Shown piece by piece: positions 62,672 to 64,000 of a DNA stretch of 64,000 bases (the stretch's first letter is position 1; each line of letters starts with the position of its first letter). The stretch is from NCBI RefSeq assembly GCF_009696445.1, contig NZ_VULZ01000009.1, forward strand, positions 62,001 to 126,000, in the 5' to 3' direction. Below the pieces are notes generated by a model. It searched no databases. It worked only from the letters and a program-made list of their open reading frames with translations, and was not told the origin of the DNA. The DNA comes from Porcincola intestinalis (GTDB lineage Bacteria; Bacillota; Clostridia; Lachnospirales; Lachnospiraceae). The position numbers and the translations under genes are program-made.

Positions 62672-64000
62672 TGGAATGTGAGAATTATGATGTTGTGATT
62701 GTTGGTGCCGGACTCGCAGGGATGACAGCTGCTTTCAGATGTGTGGACGCAGGGAGGAAGGTGTGCATCTGTACGGACAATCACCTATGCTCCGGTTCCA
62801 GCTTCTACCCGAAGATGGATGCCATACACTGCCAGGCACCTGATAATGACGAAGACAAAAATCTTTTCCTTGAAGATATCAATATAGCAGGGGAGGGGAT
62901 CAACGATTCCTTCATGAATCAATACTATCTTGATCATATCACAGAAAACATAGAGTATCTCGCATCACTTGGAGTTCCTGTTCATCGGCTGAAAGAGAAG
63001 AAACTTGCTTGTTTTGCAGAACACCCACATCGTCTTTATACCTGGAGTGGATGGGAATACATCCGCAGAATACTCTCAGAAAAATTGAAGAGTTCACCGA
63101 ATGTCACGATCAGAGAACATTCATTTCTTGCAGGCATTATTACAGAAGGCCGGAAAGCGAGAGGGATCGTGGTGAGCGATCACTTATCCCCAAAGTGTCG
63201 ACTACTCTGGACATCTTCTGTTATATTGGCAACGGGCGGTTTTGGAAATCTGTATCAGCACAACCTCAATACCGCTGACGTTTCAGGGAGCAGCCAGGCT
63301 CTCGCACTGATGACTGGCGCCTCTCTTGTGAATCTGGAATTCAATCAGTTTATTCCAGGATTCCTGTCACCAGCATATAAGACGATTTTTCGTGAAGGCA
63401 GTTTCCTCTATTGCAGGTCTTTGCTTGACGCATCTGGACAAGATATTCTTCGTAATTCGATACCTGACGAGATAAATTATCAGAATATCCTTAGGCAGCG
63501 TTCGCAGCATGGTCCGTTTACAGCATCTTATGGTGATCGTCTGATTGATTTGACTTTGTTTCGGGCATGTAAGAAAAAACCATCTGTCGGAGTTAGAATC
63601 ATCTATGATGAAGCCATTCTTCAGGAGAGGCGAAGCTATATGCAGAACTATATCCACTGGCTAAAAGATTCTGAAAAGACAGATATTACAGGTGATGCCA
63701 TTTATATTGCGCCTTTTTTTCATGCTGCCAATGGAGGAATTCAGGTTGGACACAGTTGTGAGACTGAAATTGAAGGACTGTTTGCATGTGGAGAATGTGC
63801 GGGTGGGATTCATGGAGCAAACCGTCTTGGAGGAAATGCTTCCGGAAGTTGTCTTGTTTTTGGGACGCTTTCGGCAAACACTGCTATGAAATATGTAGAA
63901 AAAGGCTCTTCTGCAATGCACCAGACAGATAAAGGACGTGATGAAGATGTGATCGAAAAGACATTCCAGATGGCCTATCCGTCACTATATAAACAGCAAA
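62668..64000 (+). CDS. FAD-dependent oxidoreductase, fumarate reductase/L-aspartate oxidase-like (partial)
   Basis: The frame runs from the ATG at 62668 (or 62671) without a stop to the window end, at least 444 residues. YDVVIVGAGLAGMTAAFR near the start binds the FAD ADP moiety. ILATGGFGNLYQHN and the late segments HAANGGIQVGH and GECAGGIHGANRLGGNASGS are typical of the fumarate reductase/SdhA flavoprotein family. The substrate is unknown. It is translationally coupled to gntR and likely takes part in the catabolic route of the cluster. Confidence 0.85.
   Translation, partial: MMECENYDVVIVGAGLAGMTAAFRCVDAGRKVCICTDNHLCSGSSFYPKMDAIHCQAPDNDEDKNLFLEDINIAGEGINDSFMNQYYLDHITENIEYLASLGVPVHRLKEKKLACFAEHPHRLYTWSGWEYIRRILSEKLKSSPNVTIREHSFLAGIITEGRKARGIVVSDHLSPKCRLLWTSSVILATGGFGNLYQHNLNTADVSGSSQALALMTGASLVNLEFNQFIPGFLSPAYKTIFREGSFLYCRSLLDASGQDILRNSIPDEINYQNILRQRSQHGPFTASYGDRLIDLTLFRACKKKPSVGVRIIYDEAILQERRSYMQNYIHWLKDSEKTDITGDAIYIAPFFHAANGGIQVGHSCETEIEGLFACGECAGGIHGANRLGGNASGSCLVFGTLSANTAMKYVEKGSSAMHQTDKGRDEDVIEKTFQMAYPSLYKQQ

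Overview
The window looks like chromosome from an anaerobic, Gram-positive member of the Clostridia, most likely a Lachnospiraceae-type gut bacterium. The evidence is strong AGGAGG-type ribosome binding sites, moderately GC-rich codon use, secreted rather than periplasmic binding proteins, a GerW sporulation protein, the rpmB / Asp23-family / yloV / recG neighbourhood, and a ruvAB-zapA-U32-FtsW-PBP cell-envelope run. No rRNA operon or CRISPR array is present. One tRNA (Gly, anticodon CCC) is found.

Layout. 1-7.7 kb: NADP-type glutamate dehydrogenase, a secreted glucosaminidase with wall-binding repeats, a membrane von Willebrand A protein, a NYN-domain protein, TcdA and tRNA-Gly. 7.8-11.4 kb: a sugar ABC uptake operon. 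11.4-14.6 kb: MgtE and a cytoplasmic alpha-amylase on the minus strand. 14.8-21.8 kb: a small zinc-finger membrane protein, PolA, CoaE, a WalJ-type hydrolase, an ACT protein and a PFL-family protein, followed by two copies and a fragment of a 164-bp tandem repeat. 22.2-24.8 kb: an amino-acid ABC operon. 24.9-29.8 kb: cobalamin genes (CobU, CobS, a CobU-like/CobC-like fusion) running into ruvA, ruvB and zapA. 29.9-37.8 kb: U32 peptidase, FtsW-family protein, PBP, Nudix, two poorly known genes and gerW. 38-40.5 kb: rpmB (minus), an Asp23-family gene and yloV.

40.5-46.0 kb is a compact integrative element. It carries a tyrosine integrase, an excisionase-like gene, a divergent XRE repressor, a replication-like gene with adjoining iterons and hairpin, and several unknown genes. 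It sits in the 3' end of yloV. Both junctions encode the same last residues (YYIISVE-stop) with different synonymous codons, so the host protein is kept intact. Chromosomal genes resume with recG, a lysine/alanine-rich protein, an EamA transporter and a GNAT enzyme. An AT-rich gap follows, then a decayed IS66-family element (51.3-54.9 kb).

55-64 kb is a catabolic cluster: a peptide-type ABC transporter (binding protein, two permeases, two ATPases), a DapA/NanA-family aldolase, a GntR/FadR-type regulator and a fumarate-reductase-like flavoprotein cut by the window end. A perfect 15-bp odd palindrome just downstream of the promoter is a candidate GntR operator. The binding protein at 55084-56766 is the most surprising item in the window. 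Its two halves are in the reverse of the order normal for the SBP_bac_5 family, with a signal peptide fused in front of what is normally the C-terminal half, which looks like a natural circular permutation.

A second theme is that several conserved cytoplasmic enzymes (PolA, CoaE, alpha-amylase, U32 peptidase, YloV, ZapA) carry low-complexity inserts, linkers or tails rich in E, S, G, P, Q and D.
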